From Mycobacterium sp. 852002-51057_SCH5723018 (GTDB lineage: Bacteria > Actinomycetota > Actinomycetes > Mycobacteriales > Mycobacteriaceae), in contig NZ_LZIR01000123.1 of the NCBI RefSeq assembly GCF_001667035.1, positions 106,898 through 170,897 on the forward strand: a stretch of DNA of 64,000 nucleotides. Reading direction: 5' to 3'. The position numbers and the translations under genes are program-made. The notes below the pieces were generated by a model. That model saw nothing but the letters and a program-made list of their open reading frames with translations. It did not search any database and was not told where the DNA came from. Below are positions 36,001 through 43,042 of the stretch, piece after piece. Position 1 is the first letter of the stretch; each line of letters opens with the position of its first letter.

Positions 36001-37255
36001 AGACGTCGAGCGGGATCGGCGGGAGCCCCTCGACGGAATGGCGGGCCTCGGGTGCGAGCCAGATCCAGTCGTCATGGTCGGCAACGCTCATGAGATCGTG
36101 TATTCCCGCACTAATCGCGGTGAGGCGGGAGACGCTGCGAGTCGAACTGTCGCGCTGAGCGAAGTACCAGTCGCGGATCGTGAGGTCGGGCAGAGAGTCC
36201 TTGACGGGCCTTGCCCACACACGACGCGGCGACAATGCCCGATGGCGCAGGTGGACGTGGTGAGCGAATCGGAGAATCTCGCCCAACCGGATCGCCAACG
36301 CGATGCGCTGATGAAGATCCAGCTCGGTACCCTCGCCTGAGATGTAAGCATCGAGCGGGAGTTCCTGAGCATCATGCTCGAACACCAGCGCCGGGCCGTC
36401 ATCGGTTCGCTTGAAGTCGATCGGGACTGCGATGCCACCGTGGCGCAACCCCTGGGTGAGCTGGAACTCACGCTGTGCAAGCTGCTCGATGTGCTGGCGG
36501 TCGGCAGGCGATGCTGTCGCAGGCACGTCGTACAGCCGGAGCCGACGCTTGACGTCGGGCATCGCAGGGAGGTTGACAAGCACGTCCTGCCAGTCTCGTC
36601 CCTGCGCGATGGGCTCGTCGTCCGCCACAACGAAGTCACCAACCATGCGAACCTTTGGTGTCGGCGTGAATCCGACTGCATTGCACAGTGACCGAACCTG
36701 CTTTGCCCGCTGATAGTCGATCGACTGCCGAAAATCTTGCGGGGGCTGAGCAAGGAAGTCGGAGAGCTTGAGAAGGCGGGGCCTGGTGCTGACGCGGTAT
36801 CCGTCGAGAGTCAGCACTCCAATGTCACCCGGAGGCGCAATCTCGACAGTGCTGCCCTCTCCGTGCATGACGACGACGGCATGGATTCGCGGCACCAGCC
36901 CCCTGGCAGCCTGGTTCGGCGCACGATCTTGAAGGAGACCCTTCAACCACTTCGCTTTACGGTCGGCAGACAGTCGGGGGTTCTCGACGTTGCGCTGACC
37001 CTGGTTCCAGCGCTGGGCGTTCCCCCGGATCGTCCCGTGCCAGCCCTTGAGCTCGACGAGGTACATCCCCTGAGTCGTCAGCAGCAGGACATCGACCTCG
37101 GCGGTACGCCCTTGATCGCTGATGAAGGTCAGGTTCGCCCAGGCAGTGGTAATGCCATCGTCCGGGAGAACCTCACGGAATGCATCGAGCGCGGCGGCCT
37201 CAGCGGGACTCGCCGGCTCACCCATCACCTTCCATAGTGGAGAGTCATGCTTCAT
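33077..37255 (-). CDS. pglW: PglW, NERD-domain Ser/Thr kinase of type 2 BREX
   Basis: 1392 residues from MKHDSPLWKVMGEP. Domains in order: NERD-type nuclease-related domain (about 10-170) with E-V-D at 53-55 and E-L-K at 68-70; a kinase-like domain (about 225-490) whose catalytic loop reads HRAL instead of HRD; a second kinase (about 520-780) with LGEGSSG, VLK, HRDIKPAN at 645-652 and DFS replacing DFG at 670; a helix-hairpin-helix stretch near 815-865; and a long C-terminal region. PglW marks type 2 BREX and is needed for phage resistance in Streptomyces. First gene of the operon. Confidence 0.9.
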   Translation of the reverse strand: MKHDSPLWKVMGEPASPAEAAALDAFREVLPDDGITTAWANLTFISDQGRTAEVDVLLLTTQGMYLVELKGWHGTIRGNAQRWNQGQRNVENPRLSADRKAKWLKGLLQDRAPNQAARGLVPRIHAVVVMHGEGSTVEIAPPGDIGVLTLDGYRVSTRPRLLKLSDFLAQPPQDFRQSIDYQRAKQVRSLCNAVGFTPTPKVRMVGDFVVADDEPIAQGRDWQDVLVNLPAMPDVKRRLRLYDVPATASPADRQHIEQLAQREFQLTQGLRHGGIAVPIDFKRTDDGPALVFEHDAQELPLDAYISGEGTELDLHQRIALAIRLGEILRFAHHVHLRHRALSPRRVWARPVKDSLPDLTIRDWYFAQRDSSTRSVSRLTAISAGIHDLMSVADHDDWIWLAPEARHSVEGLPPIPLDVYGFGALAYLILTGKPPAETFVELEQRLSEAGALDPRAASPGMPDSVADVIAMATRSVESERLSTIEEVLDLLRLASDDLRRGGQVEEPTPVDDPVDAQKDDIVADRFIVTSRLGEGSSGVALAVHDTDSEDPGRELVLKIARTEAAGRRLSLEADVLRALDHRRVVRLVAGPLDVDGRRALLLSDAGKETLATRLSKEGRATVGQLEQYGSQLLEAMIYLESQGVFHRDIKPANLGITPDPGTRKPSLVLFDFSLASESVDNTASGTPSYLDPYLGRGRRQKYDRAAELWAVSTTLFEMATGQLPWWGEGAGRPADASDAPIIEPTSFEPAVATQLTAFFQRALNPHAPARFSSADELAVAWQGVFASLDTDEDATGGSDSLADAATLDTPLERAGLSARALSAVSRLDVATVGQLLGVHPTRINSIRGLGETYRKEIQARIRGWRARLSGGEEVATDQPMGTERLVSVLLDELKGAEQTVIERLLGLTGEVSPGEWPSTGDTAQSLGITRDRVTHAVDQAVRTWGKKAVPAIDSVLAEAVTLLARNGRVMAVTSLANALVAQRGSLLDGDERLRQGAGLLRSVYELDARMPEPVLELRRGIGKRADVIGLREMADPDESGQEFPPADILTETAIELGRRADELVATGIVPFATAVAALTDIVNEAGASPLIGLTGRQLLTLAASVSTKAAVSGFDELYPVDLDPQQAVERALRGKPGRRISESNVRRSVAARFPQVELPAASHRLDALVCAVLPGVVNHNGVYELASEARSSTRTASGLTVFAPVAVAEVATKLKESLSRNGALTLTTPPKRYVKAAHELPKHYGVEVLDVASLVVNVTRALAIRGGASWEFVLGVDADQKDSGDWSRLVGLVQQAVTPAWEERLARNTPLLILNAGPLVRYGMAGLLSPLLDVGTPRPAARWLLVAKQGSQAVPLLEGKPVPLGPSGWVELPADLSLLTDPAITSSTPGARK

Positions 37256-37880
37256 CGCGCACCGCTCTAGGCACGCGAGTGTGCGACCTAAGCACAAGTG
37301 GCAAACCCAACCGCTTCACCCAGGCAACCCTATCTGCAAGGCTGACTGAACGGGGACGACCAGAACGAAAAAGTCCAAGGCCATGAGCGACGTTGAGATC
37401 ACCCGCCTCGTTGTCGACTCCGTCCGTCGACTGCGTCGCGTCGCACTCCACCCACTGTCGTTGAATGGAAGAGTCGGCAACCAACAGCCGATGCCCGTAG
37501 ACGTACTGCGGAAGTTAATCAACGTTCACTTGGCGGTGACAACGGTCGGCGAACAGCCGAAGTCCTAACGGCTCTTCTGCCGGACGAGGTCCCCTTTGAA
37601 TCACTGGCCACACGCCGCCGTGCCTCTACCCTTGTCGAGAGTCAAGGGTGGTGAACGGTCGGGACCCTAGATCGCGAATCGAAGACGACGTCGGAACACA
37701 CCGTCTTGAATACCGCCACGGTGAGATCATTCACCGATGAGCAGGTGCTCAGCGAATTCGGAAAAGCATGCTCACACACACTAAGGCCACTAGAACTTAA
37801 TCGTCCGCATGGAAGCCCTCGTGCGGAGGCACTGCGGCGCAGGGAGACAGCATCAAGGAGAACTAGCCACGCAGCACGAC
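37256..37880. other. intergenic region upstream of the BREX operon
   Basis: The promoter of the minus-strand BREX operon must lie here or just beyond, but I could not identify convincing -35/-10 boxes. A plus-strand frame at 37383-37568 (61 residues, MSDVEITRLVVDSVRRLRRV) looks slightly protein-like but has no family or clear ribosome site. Nothing else is supported. Confidence 0.4.
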
Positions 37881-37997
37881 CTAGCCTTCCTCGAGATACC
37901 GGTACATCGTCGTCCTGCTCACCCCGACGTATTCGGGATGTCCTTCGCGGTGTGCCCCTGCCTTCAGCCGGTGTCGTCGGCACGAGATGCTCTGCGC
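37881..37997 (-). pseudogene. serine recombinase (resolvase/invertase) C-terminal HTH remnant
   Basis: A 38-codon open segment ends in HREGHPEYVGVSRTTMYRYL then EEG-stop. GVSRTTMYRYL is the recognition-helix signature of the Hin/resolvase DNA-binding domain. It is preceded in frame by a TGA, and the catalytic domain is absent. It is therefore the broken tail of a resolvase, probably left from a transposon or integrative element next to the BREX operon. Confidence 0.6.
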
Positions 37998-38046
37998 TCA
38001 ACGTTGTTCGTTCTTTGATCGGCTCATGATCATACTTCGCCGCCAG

Positions 38047-38295
38047 CTATACGCTTGCCTGCCGTCGCAGTCGAGGATCATGTTCCAAGAACAGCTGTCC
38101 CACGGCCTTATCTAGCGCCGAAGTATTCGCACCCTTCACCGGGTAACCGAGCACGGTCTGCATGCGCCAGACCATGATTTCAGCTGCGCCACGAGAACAA
38201 TTCACCTCATCAGCCAAGGCGTCCAACTGCTCTACAGTGAGATTGCGTCCATCGTTGTCGATGACTGCGGCGGCAAACCGGCAGGTATCCGACAC
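38047..38295 (-). CDS. small hypothetical protein, winged-helix-like
   Basis: 82 residues from a GTG start. The pattern RFAAAVIDNDGRNLTVEQLD, then AAEIMVWRMQTVLGYPV, then VGQLFLEHDP recalls the C-terminal winged helix of PglZ proteins (here VLRALVERGG to LLREQFELG). This is a by-eye likeness, not an established match. It lies 30 bases after the stop of the next gene upstream, in the same frame, so it may be translated as a second cistron or be the detached end of a once longer protein. Confidence 0.45.
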   Translation of the reverse strand: MSDTCRFAAAVIDNDGRNLTVEQLDALADEVNCSRGAAEIMVWRMQTVLGYPVKGANTSALDKAVGQLFLEHDPRLRRQASV

Positions 38296-38325
38296 GGTCC
38301 ATTTCTTCTGTGCCCCTTGGTTTCC

Positions 38326-39060
38326 TTACGTCAAAGCCCGGCCTGGTGACGATCTCACCCCCGGCGTCGTGGCGTCCCCCTGTCGTGCGTTTGTGGCTGC
38401 TATGCCGATTTCGATGTTGTGGCCGAGAGCAGGGTCAACTGTCACGTGCATGCCCAGCTCAGTGATCCTGCCGTCGAGGGGATGCCAGTCGCGGTCCGGG
38501 TAGGTACGCCCCAGGAGTGGGTCGAGCGAATCGATTGTCGGTTTCCAAAGGTCCAGCCAGTTCCTGCGGGAGCCGACGACGAAGGCGAGTTCGAGCTTGA
38601 CGGGTCCTGCTGGCAACTGCGCTGCATGGGCCACAGCGGCGTGGACCTGCTCCTTGAAGGCCCGAGTCTGAGTCGACGCGGTCGTCTTTGTGGTCAGCAC
38701 GTCCGATGACTGAGGCCTCTCGCGGGCGATTTCGATCCGTACGAATGACTGCTCGTTGTGCTGCTTCGTGCACCACACCGATACCAGGCCGGAATTCTTC
38801 AGGCGACAGGCGAGTGGGTAGGCATAGTTGTCGAGGTCGGCTGCGTTGAGCAGATCGCGTTCAGGTGGGAGCCCGACGTCGAGTCGCAGAGTCCATGGGC
38901 CGTCGACCCGCGAGGCGGCGAGGAGATCTTCGGTGTCATCGAGGTAGGCGCGCAGTCGGACCTGATCGGGATCATCGGCTTTATTCCACGACTCCAGCCG
39001 AGGCTCGACTCTTAGCTGGTGATTGTCTCCTTCGGGTCGGGCATACCAGCGCATCGTCAC
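38326..39060 (-). CDS. unrecognised protein, possible duplicated RusA-like fold
   Basis: 244 residues starting GTG-ACG-ATG. Two halves share a pattern. Half one: TLRLDVGLPP, then AADLDNYAYPLACRL, then LVSVWCTKQH and SFVRIEIAR. Half two: VKLELAFVVG, then DLWKPTIDSLDPLLG, then DGRITELGMHV and NIEIGIAA. The order of a beta strand, D-x-[DK]-[NP]...L, a short linker and an I/V-x-x-[LW] strand recalls RusA Holliday-junction resolvases. This is my pattern reading only. Same strand as BREX, upstream of pglW. Confidence 0.55.
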   Translation of the reverse strand: MTMRWYARPEGDNHQLRVEPRLESWNKADDPDQVRLRAYLDDTEDLLAASRVDGPWTLRLDVGLPPERDLLNAADLDNYAYPLACRLKNSGLVSVWCTKQHNEQSFVRIEIARERPQSSDVLTTKTTASTQTRAFKEQVHAAVAHAAQLPAGPVKLELAFVVGSRRNWLDLWKPTIDSLDPLLGRTYPDRDWHPLDGRITELGMHVTVDPALGHNIEIGIAATNARQGDATTPGVRSSPGRALT

Positions 39061-39372
39061 AAGATAACGCGGCCCACTGACAAGTCATTGGGATCAGTGC
39101 CGTCCAGCAGGGTTCACTCAAGGTCAATGCCAAAAATGCATCGAGTAAATCAAGACGACCGCACGGAGCACGGCGGTTGGAGCCGTAACGCGACACAGGC
39201 CACTGGCTCAGGACAGCGGTGCGATCTTCGTTGCATAGAGCAGGCGTCGCCTGTGGCTGATGCTCCGTGTCGACATCGACGGGTCGCACATTCGATCGTC
39301 GCGCTGGGGTGAGCCTCGCGGTGTTAGTGTCGTAAGCTCTCCGTCCGTGACGCGCCCATCGGAATCTGACTT
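39061..39372. other. 312-base intergenic region
   Basis: It lies between the divergent 38326-39060 and 39373-40170 genes and so should hold both promoters. No convincing hexamers, repeats or frames were identified. Confidence 0.4.
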
Positions 39373-40170
39373 ATGGTCATTACACCTGCCGAGGCCTCGA
39401 TCGTTGTCGCAGCTACGTCGCTTTTCGGCGTCGTGTTCTCGTTGGGTTGGAACGCTGTTCAGCAGCGACGCCTTACCGAGCTTAATAGCCATTTGGCCGA
39501 GAAACAGGAAGCAGACTCGAAGGCGGCTCAGGCCGCAAGACTGGTCGCCAAATTCCGCGATCCTCTATTGGAATCAGCGTTCGATCTGCAGAGCCGCCTC
39601 TATAACACTCTGAGCAAGAGGAATACGTTCACCTGGTCGAATGATAGCTACTACCTGCCGAGCACCCTGTTCCTTGTTGGTCAGTTTTTCGGGTGGGTCG
39701 AGATCCTGCGGCGCAATATGTTGTATTCCGACATCGCAGACGTTGGCGAAGCTAAGCAGCTACTCGTCCGGCTCCGCAAAATCCAAAGCTTATTCAGTGC
39801 AACATCAAGTGATTATCGGGATCAGCGATATATCTTTAGAGTCGAGCAGCGTGCGATCGGCGAGATCATGATTGACGATAGCGTTGCCGGAGAAGGCGAC
39901 ATCGCTCCTCGCACTACCATCGGCTACGCCACCTTCCGGTGTCGGCTCGACGATGACCAGTTCTCGAGGTGGTTCTCGCGGTTCGAAGCCGGGCTCAAGA
40001 CGCCGCCCCCGCCGGACAAGCCTGACCGACTCAGGGCGATCCAGATCGCGCTGATCGATCTGCTCGACTTTCTTGACTCCGAGCAGGAACGTTTCCCTGA
40101 CTACCGCGATCGGTTGCCCGGTGATACGGAGCTCGCGGCGAACCCACCACATCACTCTGATACCGCTTAG
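39373..40170 (+). CDS. membrane-anchored hypothetical protein
   Basis: 265 residues from ATG. One N-terminal membrane helix (ASIVVAATSLFGVVFSLGW) is followed by a charged helix (LTELNSHLAEKQEADSKAAQAARLVAKF) and a mostly helical cytoplasmic region (SYYLPSTLFLVGQFFGWVEILRR). I do not recognise the family. Single-pass proteins with such a helix plus coil are often seen beside mobile or defence loci. It sits between the BREX flank and the IS110 element; no catalytic motif is visible. Confidence 0.6.
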   Translation: MVITPAEASIVVAATSLFGVVFSLGWNAVQQRRLTELNSHLAEKQEADSKAAQAARLVAKFRDPLLESAFDLQSRLYNTLSKRNTFTWSNDSYYLPSTLFLVGQFFGWVEILRRNMLYSDIADVGEAKQLLVRLRKIQSLFSATSSDYRDQRYIFRVEQRAIGEIMIDDSVAGEGDIAPRTTIGYATFRCRLDDDQFSRWFSRFEAGLKTPPPPDKPDRLRAIQIALIDLLDFLDSEQERFPDYRDRLPGDTELAANPPHHSDTA

Positions 40171-40191
40171 ACATCCCAGGACCGTAAGTTG

Positions 40192-41416
40192 TCAAGCCGC
40201 TTGAGCGTCGGGGTTGGTTTGGCGGTGTGCCCAGGCTTTGTGTTCGTCGTAGGCGGTGTGGTGGCGCAGGCAGCCGTGCAGGATGCCTACGAGGCGGTTA
40301 CCCAGCGCGCGTAGGGCTTGGTGGTGGGTGTCGCCGCGAGCGCGGTGTTGGTCGTAGAAGGCGCGCACCGGGGCTGCGGTTGAGGGCACAGAAGGCCCAT
40401 TGGTCGATGGCGTGATAGAGGCGGCGGTTCCGGACGTGGCGGGCCAGCACGGCGCGTTTCTTGCCTGATGCGACGGTCAGGGGTGAGGTTCCGGCGTAGT
40501 TTTTGCGAGACTTGGTATCGGTGTATCTGTTCGGGTCGTCCCCGAACTCACCGAGCACCCGGGCGCCGAGGATGACACCAAGTCCTGGCAGGGAGCGGTA
40601 GATGTCGGCGTCCGGGTGTGCCTCAAAATGTGTCGCGAGTTCTGCTTCGAGCTCGCCGATCTGGCGGTTCAGCTCGGCGATGATCCCAACCGTGGCGCGG
40701 GTGGTTGCCCCGAACGCCGTGGTGACCGCGGCCGGGGCGGCGAGCTGCTCGCTGCGCAGCATTTCCTGAATCTGCAGCGCTCGAGTATCCAGGTTGCGTT
40801 GGCGCCCAGCGGCTTTGAGCGCTGACCGGATCTTGGACAGGCTCAGTCGCGCGGCCTCGACCGGAGTGGCGGCGCGGCCCAGGATGACCAGGGCATCGCG
40901 GCCGGCCAGGTCCTCGAAGGCCTCCAATGCCGCGGGGTAGTACTCGCGCAACGTACTGCGCAGGGCATTCGTGTGGCGGGTTCGGGTCCAGATCAGATTC
41001 TGATGTCCGCGCGCCAGGACCTTGACCGCCTCGACAGCCGCACTGTCCCCGGCGATCGGCCGGTGGCTGTGGCGGTCGGTGCGTACCAGGTGAGCCAATA
41101 GTTTGGCGTCACCGGCATCAGACTTGGCGCCCGAGACCTGGTGACGGTCGCGGTAGCGGGCGACCGCGAGCGGGTTAACTGCGAACACTTGAAAGCCAGC
41201 TGCGGTCAGGGCCTTGACCCACAAGCCGCGGTCAGTTTCGATGCCGATCACCACCTGGGCGGGTTCCTCGGCGTGGGCGGCCACCAGCTGGTGGAACCCG
41301 CGGATGCCCGCGAGTCCTTCCGGGAGCCGGCGCGATGCCAGCTTGGCCCCATCGACGTCCATCAGGTGAACGTCGTGATGGTCCTCAGCCCAATCATCTC
41401 CAACGAATATCGTCAA
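40192..41416 (-). pseudogene. IS110-family transposase, frameshifted near the 3' end
   Basis: The first 340 residues are a clean IS110 DEDD transposase: D8 (VGDDWA), E60 (IGIETD), D100 and D103 (KSDAGDAKLL), then the Transposase_20 domain (SLPGLGVILGARVLGEFGD). Near 40360-40368, in a GCGCGC tract, the reading shifts. The expected C-terminus (VRAFYDQHRARGDTHHQALR, ending at 40192) continues in another frame, as if two bases were lost. The catalytic Ser segment of the C-terminal domain lies around the conserved ASGKKR region before the shift. Either the element is inactive or there is a sequencing error. Confidence 0.85.
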
Positions 41417-41640
41417 CTCGCCTCCCTGCTCGACGTCGGTGAAACATGTCCGAGCCCAAGGACACCCGGCGGCAACCTAATGGATCAGTGCTCGAAGCAC
41501 GACACCCCATCAGCGCTACAGATGACCTCACCAACCGGCCGGGGCACGATCTAAGCGTAGGAATCAACCAGACTCCAGGGTGAGACAGTGCTCACCGGCC
41601 GGCGGCTCGACGACCAGCCTCACCTAAACCGACACTTACG
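41417..41640 (-). ncRNA. candidate IS110 bridge-RNA region
   Basis: In IS110-group elements the non-coding end 5' of the transposase encodes a structured bridge RNA that picks donor and target DNA. This stretch holds hairpins: GTGCT-CGA-AGCAC at 41488-41500, and GGTGAG-ACAGTG-CTCACC at 41579-41596. ACCGGCCGG occurs twice near 41537 and 41593. No loop-to-target match has been worked out. The call rests on position and folding potential. Confidence 0.35.
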
Positions 41641-41675
41641 AGACGAAGGCTCGCTGATCGGTTCCCATTAGGTTG
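41473..41675. repeat. 11-base inverted repeat around the IS110 non-coding end
   Basis: CAACCTAATGG at 41473-41483 and its exact complement CCATTAGGTTG at 41665-41675. GATCAG follows each arm, directly or after a 5-6 base insertion (…ATGGATCAG versus …ATGGGAACCGATCAG on the other strand). The likeness extends beyond the 11 bases, so chance is unlikely. It may mark an IS end or a rearranged copy of it. Confidence 0.55.
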
Positions 41676-41842
41676 TGATGATCGTCGGTCCTCGCGTGAC
41701 GAGTTTTCTCGGACTATTTTCGACCACATCTCCCGCCGCGGACGTGGTGCGGACCAGCCGAGCTTGGCGGCGCTGCGACGGACCGAGTGGAGCCTCGTAA
41801 GTCGTCTCTTTTGAGACGCTCAGGCGCACAGACCAGAGCCAG

Positions 41843-42034
41843 TTATGAGCCGCGCGCAGGTCGCGGCTCATCCTGCGTCTTGATGAACAGCGCCATCGAC
41901 TCGGTGAATCCGTGCAACGCGCTGCAGCCAGCGATCGGGCCAATCTCCTCGGCGGCGAAGAAGCCGGCGAGCGGTTCCACCTCGGCCTGACGCGCCGGGT
42001 CCGGTAGGAACCGCACCCTTCCATGATGCGCCAC
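41843..42034 (-). CDS. small hypothetical protein
   Basis: 63 residues from a GTG (VAHHGRVRFLPDPARQ). The sequence is protein-like (PLAGFFAAEEIGPIAGCSAL then HGFTESMALFIKTQDE), but no family is recognised. A longer frame to 42160 would overlap the divergent SMP-30 gene, so the shorter form is preferred. No strong ribosome site decides the start. It is the first chromosomal-looking gene after the IS element. Confidence 0.45.
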   Translation of the reverse strand: MAHHGRVRFLPDPARQAEVEPLAGFFAAEEIGPIAGCSALHGFTESMALFIKTQDEPRPARGS

Positions 42035-42082
42035 CTCCGCTAGCCTGGCGTTGGGCCGCGATAAGTCCACAAGGCGGTATCG

Positions 42083-43042
42083 ATGAGCGGTACGGGCGAG
42101 ACCGCTATCGAGGTGGCCGGCTTGCACGTCGTCGGGCGTGGCGTGGAGCGCCCGGAACACGTTGTGGTGGCCGGTGATGGTCGGGTGTTCGCCTCCGATA
42201 AGGCCTCAGCCGTCGCAGAACTCATTGATGAGAACACCGTTCGGCGTATCGGTAAGGCCGGCGGTGAGCCGAACGGAATCGCAATCGACCGCGACGGTCA
42301 CTTTCTGATCGCGAATTTTGGCTTGGGTGTGCTGCAGGATCTCGACCCGGCGACCGGTGCGATCACGGCGGTGCTCGGTGGCCAACTCGATCGACGCCCG
42401 CTGCGGTGGTTGAACTTCATCCTGGTGGATGCCGTTGGGGCGCTGTGGTGTTCGGTGAGCACGATGGCAGATGATCTTGTCGACACCATCGCGCGCGGCG
42501 CCGCCGATGGGTTCATCTTTCGGGTCACACCGGATCGGCAATCGGCGCGAGTGGTCGCCGATGCGGTGAGCTTTCCGAATTGCATGGCGCTGGATCGCAA
42601 CGAGGACTACCTGTATGTGGTCCGCACGGTAGCCGCTGACGTGGTGCGATTTCCGATCCGGGGCGAAACACTCGGGCCGCCAGAGCGATTCGGCCCGCCG
42701 CTGGGCGGCCGGCGCCCCGACGAGTTCGGCCCCGACCACGGCCGGTTGCTGGTCGACCCGCAGGTGAGTCGCCGGTGGGGGATGGCCGACGGATGCGCGT
42801 TCGATGCCGAGGGAAACCTATGGGTCACACTCGTTTTGGCGAACAAGATCGTGGCAATCAGCCCGGACGGCCGGGCGACGGTGGTCATCGAAGACCCCGA
42901 TGGCGCGTTGTTGAGCGGTCCGACCAGTATCGCCTGGGGCGGGCCGGACATGCGCGACATCTACATCGGCTCGATCACAACCCCGTATGTGCTCAAGGGC
43001 AGAAGCTCGGTGCCGGGCCTGCCGATGGTGCACCAGCGCTAG
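42083..43042 (+). CDS. SMP-30/gluconolactonase-like beta-propeller protein
   Basis: 319 residues. Repeats of the six-bladed propeller are seen as DGRVFASDKASAVAELI, PNGIAIDRDGHFLIANFGLGVLQDLD, FPNCMALDRNEDYLYVVRT and MADGCAFDAEGNLWVTLVLANKIVAI. Asn and Asp residues in these loops (PNG, PNC, DGCAFD) are the calcium/catalytic positions of SMP-30 lactonases. It probably hydrolyses a sugar or lactone; substrate unknown. It converges with the next SDR gene, sharing 4 bases. Confidence 0.8.
   Translation: MSGTGETAIEVAGLHVVGRGVERPEHVVVAGDGRVFASDKASAVAELIDENTVRRIGKAGGEPNGIAIDRDGHFLIANFGLGVLQDLDPATGAITAVLGGQLDRRPLRWLNFILVDAVGALWCSVSTMADDLVDTIARGAADGFIFRVTPDRQSARVVADAVSFPNCMALDRNEDYLYVVRTVAADVVRFPIRGETLGPPERFGPPLGGRRPDEFGPDHGRLLVDPQVSRRWGMADGCAFDAEGNLWVTLVLANKIVAISPDGRATVVIEDPDGALLSGPTSIAWGGPDMRDIYIGSITTPYVLKGRSSVPGLPMVHQR

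Larger units (their letters stand above)
40192..41675 (-). mobile_element. IS110-family insertion sequence (approximate limits)
   Basis: The transposase and the ~250 bases 5' of it behave as one unit. IS110 elements lack long terminal inverted repeats and make no clear target duplication, so the ends cannot be fixed from one copy. The right limit is placed provisionally at the second arm of the CAACCTAATGG inverted repeat. The left limit is placed at the stop of the shifted frame. Confidence 0.5.

Noticed and set aside
37383..37568. 61-residue plus-strand gene upstream of pglW
   Set aside because: No family, no clear ribosome site, and no conservation evidence available; listed only as part of the intergenic entry.
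37642..38001. A 119-residue minus-strand frame near the BREX start
   Set aside because: Ser/Arg-rich and featureless; another frame in the same DNA gives the recognisable resolvase tail.
18300..41700. Intact prophage or integrative element
   Set aside because: No integrase, capsid, terminase or conjugation gene is present; only a recombinase tail and an IS element.
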